Assembly (NCBI GenBank): GCA_027605045.1
Contig: JAQFWX010000148.1
Location: forward strand, 1-64,000
DNA: 64,000 nt
Reading direction: 5' to 3'
Source of the DNA: Phallus indusiatus
Taxonomy: Eukaryota > Basidiomycota > Agaricomycetes > Phallales > Phallaceae
Shown: one piece after another, positions 60,797 through 64,000 of the stretch
Layout: every line of letters begins with the position of its first letter
Numbering within the stretch: position 1 is the first letter of the stretch
Translations under genes and position numbers: made by a program
Notes under the pieces: model-generated
The model's database searches: none
Told to the model about the DNA's origin: nothing
Seen by the model: only the letters and a program-made list of their open reading frames with translations

Positions 60797-61746
60797 TTAA
60801 GATAAAGCAATGAAAAGACCACCAGCGGCCATAAGAATGCCCACAGGGGCAGCAAATTTAATTCGGTTCGACCCATTGGTAGCAGTTGGAGCCGGAGGTA
60901 GGGTATCCGAAGGGGACGAAGTATCGTTGTCGCTGGATTGAGTTTGAGCTGGCTGAGTCGAAGTAGAAGATGCGCTAGTTGCAGATTGACTCGTAGTAGT
61001 AGTCGTGGTGGTTGAGTTACTCGTTGCTGTGGATGACAACGATGATTGGGAAGTCGACGAGCTGCTGGTTGGTGTGATAACGGTGCTTGTCGGGGTGAGA
61101 GCAACAATTTGAGTAGATGTGGACACGAGAGCGGGAGCTGGAGCAGGAGCCTCAGAAGAAACTCCCGCAGGGTTCGGCTTGTTTCCACCAGTTTGCGGGG
61201 CTTTTGAGGAAGCCGGCGGTGGAGGCGGAGGAGCCGTTGGCAATGTCGTTTCTCCAGGTAGCAGAATAGGAGATAACGTTGTACCAGCTTCCTCGCACTC
61301 TTCAACCAGTTCTGAAAAATAAACACATCGCATATGACAAAATTTAGTTTTGCATTTGCAAGTTGAACGCACGATTTAGAGTGGTCTGAGGAGTGTCAAA
61401 ATTGGCACCACTCAGTTTTCCTACACAGATGAAGCAGGTGGCAAAGTCACTAAGAAACAGTTGGGTGCAAAAGCCTGTATTGTAAATGGTAAACAGCTGT
61501 TCGAAGCGCGACTGGCGAATGGGAAAAGAGCATACAACTCGTGGTAGAACAACTCTGCAGTGTTTGAATTAGGAATAAATGACAAGAAATAGCTTAGATG
61601 GACTATACCTGGAGAATTGTATTGAGTTCACTGCAGTCGTCCTGACAAGCAGGAGGAATGTTGTCTGATAGTCCTGACCGAGGCGAGAGGAAAGCTGACG
61701 CAGCGATTAACTGCCCTAAAGAGATAGCAATTAGGAAAGATAGCAT
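60797..61746 (-). CDS. CFEM-like eight-cysteine GPI-anchored protein B
   Basis: A 257-residue paralog of protein A in four exons: 61609-61746, 61536-61554 (19-nt micro-exon), 61373-61474, 60797-61311. Signal peptide MLSFLIAISLGQLIAASA, then FLSPRSGLSDN (protein A: LLSPRQSN). Cysteine spacing is C-X3-C-X9-C-X4-C-X-C-X10-C-X2-C-X22-C (ACQDDC, QSCS, SCFCTQ, TCFICVGKLSG, EECEEAG), matching protein A almost exactly; both continue with TLSP. Introns interrupt at the same places in phases 0, 1 and 1. The stalk is longer and very Ser/Thr/Pro-rich. The tail NGSNRIKFAAPVGILMAAGG is a GPI signal, with stop at 60797-60799. The CFEM haem Asp is absent here too. A TATATAAA lies about 90 nt upstream. Confidence 0.8.
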
Positions 61747-62409
61747 AACTTCGATTTTTTTGTCAAGTCTGGAAAAGAGCGGAAGAGGTGAAAAGAGAGA
61801 GACACCGATGAGCTTTAAATAATTTTGAAAGGGTTTATATATGAGAACGGTCTTGTAAGCGTCTGTTCCCGGGGCATTAAGCCCGTGTTACTAGCTCATT
61901 CACTGATAAGAGGCAAGTGATATGCTTAAATGAGCCAGGATGAATTGGATTAACGACCGAATGTTGTGAAATTACGACTGAAGACGGAGTGGTCGGCCAA
62001 TGTATACAATTCAGTGTAGTGTTTGTCTACTCTCGGCTCATGATGACATCCATAACTTGGGATATCCCGGCCGTACGTGGAGAGTGGAGAGCATGGTTAC
62101 ACTTGTTCATATACAATCAAGGGTTCGGACCCTATAACGCTGCATACCAACTATAGCGTCCTTTCGGTGTGCAGCGAAATGATAGCGTACGCTTATAAGG
62201 ACAGCGTTAATAGACCAAGCTGCGCATAGTGGATGATTTTTCCGATTTGTTCATTGAATTCCGCACTTGAAATTGAAACAGTGCAATATTGTTCATTTGC
62301 TTTTGACCAGACGCGGTGCGGGAAGAGATGTATCCAGGTTGCGGGTTACGCCGACTGACCCGCTAATATTGGGCCGAGGGCGCCTTTCGAGGCTCGACGT
62401 CATTGCCTA
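61747..62409. other. Divergent promoter region
   Basis: Between GPI protein B (-) and the SNAP43-like gene (+). TATATAAA on the minus strand at 61834-61841 is about 90 nt from the start of protein B and probably its TATA box. No RNA gene accepted (see rejected B-box-like sequence). Confidence 0.5.
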
Positions 62410-63511
62410 ATGTCGATAACACCGACGCCATCCATCCCGCGAGGTGCCGAACCTTCTTTACAGGCATTTTATTATCATTCGTCTCTCTTTATAACAGCTT
62501 TACGAGAGGACATTGACTTGCTCTTAACGACATATGCGCATGCGTACGCTCGGGAAGCTTTTGAACCCGAAAAGCCCTTTGAACTGTTCAAGACCGTATG
62601 GAAAAGCTCTGGATGGAATTATGCCCATTTAGTATGCGTGGACGCGAAAAGACCGACATTCGTGAGCTCCGTCGGAAGATGCTTTGTTGGTAAGTAATCC
62701 GAGTCAGAGCTCGGCTTTATCTGATTTTCTTTATCTTTTTAGAACGTGTGGCTGATACTTCCGAAAATCTTCTCCGTCGAGCTGCTGCGTTATTTGGCTT
62801 GTACATTTGGTACATGACTCAGCCCAAGAATATCGAGGCTAACATACCTGTCGCAGAGTATATTACAGTACCTATTGGTGAGTTTCCGTCGTATAAATTC
62901 CCTTCTGAACCGATTATTGAAAGTATAACATCATTGTAGATATATACGAAGTGATTCTGAACATGCATACATCATACGACTCTCCTCTACGAACATACAT
63001 CACCTTCGTGGTTTCACAACTTCTCTCACAGTCCTTGTTCCACATCATCCCATCAACCAAGTACCACCCTCAAAACCCTCGTGAACTACCGCATAACATG
63101 CCTCTGTTAACACGCGATATTGAAGCAGGACATAGCACCGGTGGCTGGAAAAAAAGAGGAAGGCCTTCACAGATTGACCAAGCCCAGAGAGCAGAAAAAG
63201 TGCTCTCCGAATTAGAAACATTTCTGAACGATAAAGGCGCTGAACCTGGCTCAGAGAATGCGATTCTGCATCCCCAAGCTGCAGATCTTCCCTCTGCAGA
63301 AAGTTATTTGGCACTTAAACAGCAATTAAAGGAGAGTGTCCCTCCTGATGTGTTGAGAACGGCGGAAGAAACGACCCTTGGACGTGTTGAAGCCGCTGAA
63401 GAACATATTAAACGGAAATACCTAAATACTCAGGATGTTCATTACGAGGGGCTTGAAAGGCTTAGAGAACAGATTCGACAAGATGGATTATTGAACCTTT
63501 TTCGTGGATGA
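62410..63511 (+). CDS. SNAPc subunit SNAP43 (SNAPC1)-like protein
   Basis: A 328-residue protein in three exons: 62410-62689, 62743-62877, 62940-63511. Block order follows the SNAP43 family, part of the snRNA-activating complex that recruits RNA polymerase II/III to snRNA promoters: an N-terminal helix with ALREDIDLLLTTYAHAYARE, KPFELFKTVWKSSGWNYAHL, then ENLLRRAAALFGLYIWYMTQ with PKNIEANIPVAEYITVPIDI. It continues YEVILNMHTSY, VVSQLLSQSLFHIIPSTKYH and a charged tail (ALKQQLKESVPPDVLRTAEE; LERLREQIRQDGLLNLFRG). SNAP43 proteins likewise have LYLLYxxYxxQ-PxxxIRV followed by W/Y-exxL. Stop at 63509-63511. The match is to a divergent family made from pattern recognition, so it needs a profile search. 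Confidence 0.6.
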
Positions 63512-63818
63512 TACCAAGAGAGTACGTGTTCGAATCATAGAGGCGCGTAAAGACACCACGTACTCACAACACATCAGTGGCTTAAAATTGAACTGCCCTC
63601 ATAAAAAAGCATCTTGATGTCGCACGAGTTTAGTGGAAGTGCGCACATGACCCGCAACAAGGAACAAGAAGTGGTGCATCTTGAGATAGTCAAGAACAAG
63701 AAACATGGTATTGCAATAACATCAAGAGGCGATGCTGCTTATATTAGTACTCATGGCTCGTAATATTGCCAAAAAATGTAAGTATGAGGTCTACAGGGCA
63801 AGATACAATTTGGGAACA
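63512..63818. other. Convergent 3' flanks
   Basis: Spacer between the SNAP43-like stop (+) and the stop of the partial gene on the minus strand. Nothing else seen. Confidence 0.5.
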
Positions 63819-64000
63819 TTAATTCCCAGAGTCTGAAGATATAACAATAGGCGAAGGAATGTCTTTAGACCCTTTCTTTCGCTTCTTCTTTGTCTTGTTT
63901 GGGTTTGAGGTATTCGCTATAGTGATAAAAGTGAAATTCAGTATTTAATCCCTCAGAAAAATAAATCGGTTCTTACAACCAGAAGGTTGAACTGGTACGC
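63819..64000 (-). CDS. 3' end of a gene running off the window, Lys-rich nuclear-like tail
   Basis: Two terminal exons on the minus strand: from the edge to 63977 (VPVQPSG), a 60-nt GTAAGA...TATAG intron (63917-63976), then 63819-63916 ending at stop TAA 63819-63821. The tail reads NPNKTKKKRKKGSKDIP, a basic NLS-like patch, followed by SPIVISSDSGN. The hydrophobic IVI next to Ser/Asp resembles a SUMO-interacting motif. Only the C-terminus is in view, so the product cannot be named. A nuclear protein is inferred. Confidence 0.5.

Noticed and set aside
62105..62125. B-box-like GGTTCGGACCC suggesting a tRNA gene
   Set aside because: It departs from the T-arm consensus at the conserved A, and no A box or acceptor stem with matching 3' end could be placed 50-80 nt upstream.

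Overview
The window is nuclear DNA from a filamentous basidiomycete, most likely an Agaricomycete. Nearly every gene is cut by many short introns (about 50-100 nt, GT...AG) and by micro-exons. Intergenic spacers are short and strands alternate. Several proteins belong to families I know only from mushroom-forming fungi. I found no bacterial-style operon, rRNA, convincing tRNA, CRISPR array or intact transposon.

Layout, left to right. 0.6-1.9 kb (-): Cys-rich single-pass membrane protein. 2.4-5.5 kb (-): secreted GH92 alpha-mannosidase. 5.9-6.6 kb (-): RidA-type deaminase. 8.3-10.1 kb (-): basidiomycete coiled-coil protein of unknown role. 10.4-10.6 kb (-): tiny twin-CX9C protein resembling complex I assembly factor NDUFAF8. 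13.0-15.4 kb (-): Pho84-type phosphate:H+ symporter. 18.6-22.4 kb (-): membrane-anchored tandem amidohydrolase. 22.7-23.9 kb (-): MTA phosphorylase. 24.6-27.7 kb (-): nuclear protein with a Rua1-type C-terminal zinc-finger domain. 28.9-31.5 kb (-): Baeyer-Villiger-type flavin monooxygenase. 33.6-36.0 kb (+): spindle checkpoint protein Mad1. 36.5-40.8 kb (+): Msb1/Mug8-domain polarity protein. 42.0-42.4 kb (-): small serine palmitoyltransferase subunit-like protein. 44.6-45.8 kb (+): GH16 glucanase. 46.3-47.3 kb (+): SDR reductase with an irregular first intron. 47.4-48.0 kb (-): weak hypothetical gene. 48.3-49.9 kb (-): class V aminotransferase. 50.3-52.2 kb (+): pepsin-like aspartic protease. 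53.9-56.0 kb (+): proline-rich unknown protein. 56.2-58.2 kb (-): pfkB sugar kinase. 58.3-59.0 kb (+) and 60.8-61.7 kb (-): two paralogous eight-cysteine GPI-anchored proteins flanking uracil phosphoribosyltransferase (59.2-60.4 kb, +). 62.4-63.5 kb (+): SNAP43-like snRNA transcription factor subunit. 63.8 kb to the right edge (-): 3' end of another gene.

Most genes are housekeeping (checkpoint, polarity, phosphate uptake, methionine and pyrimidine salvage, sphingolipid synthesis, complex I assembly, snRNA transcription). They are interspersed with secreted or cell-surface functions (GH92, GH16, aspartic protease, Cys-rich proteins). I see no convincing biosynthetic gene cluster. The strongest under-described items are the CFEM-like GPI paralog pair with identical intron phases, and three small or divergent genes that automated annotation often misses (NDUFAF8-like, SPT small subunit-like, SNAP43-like). 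Exon boundaries were inferred by eye from splice sites and protein continuity.
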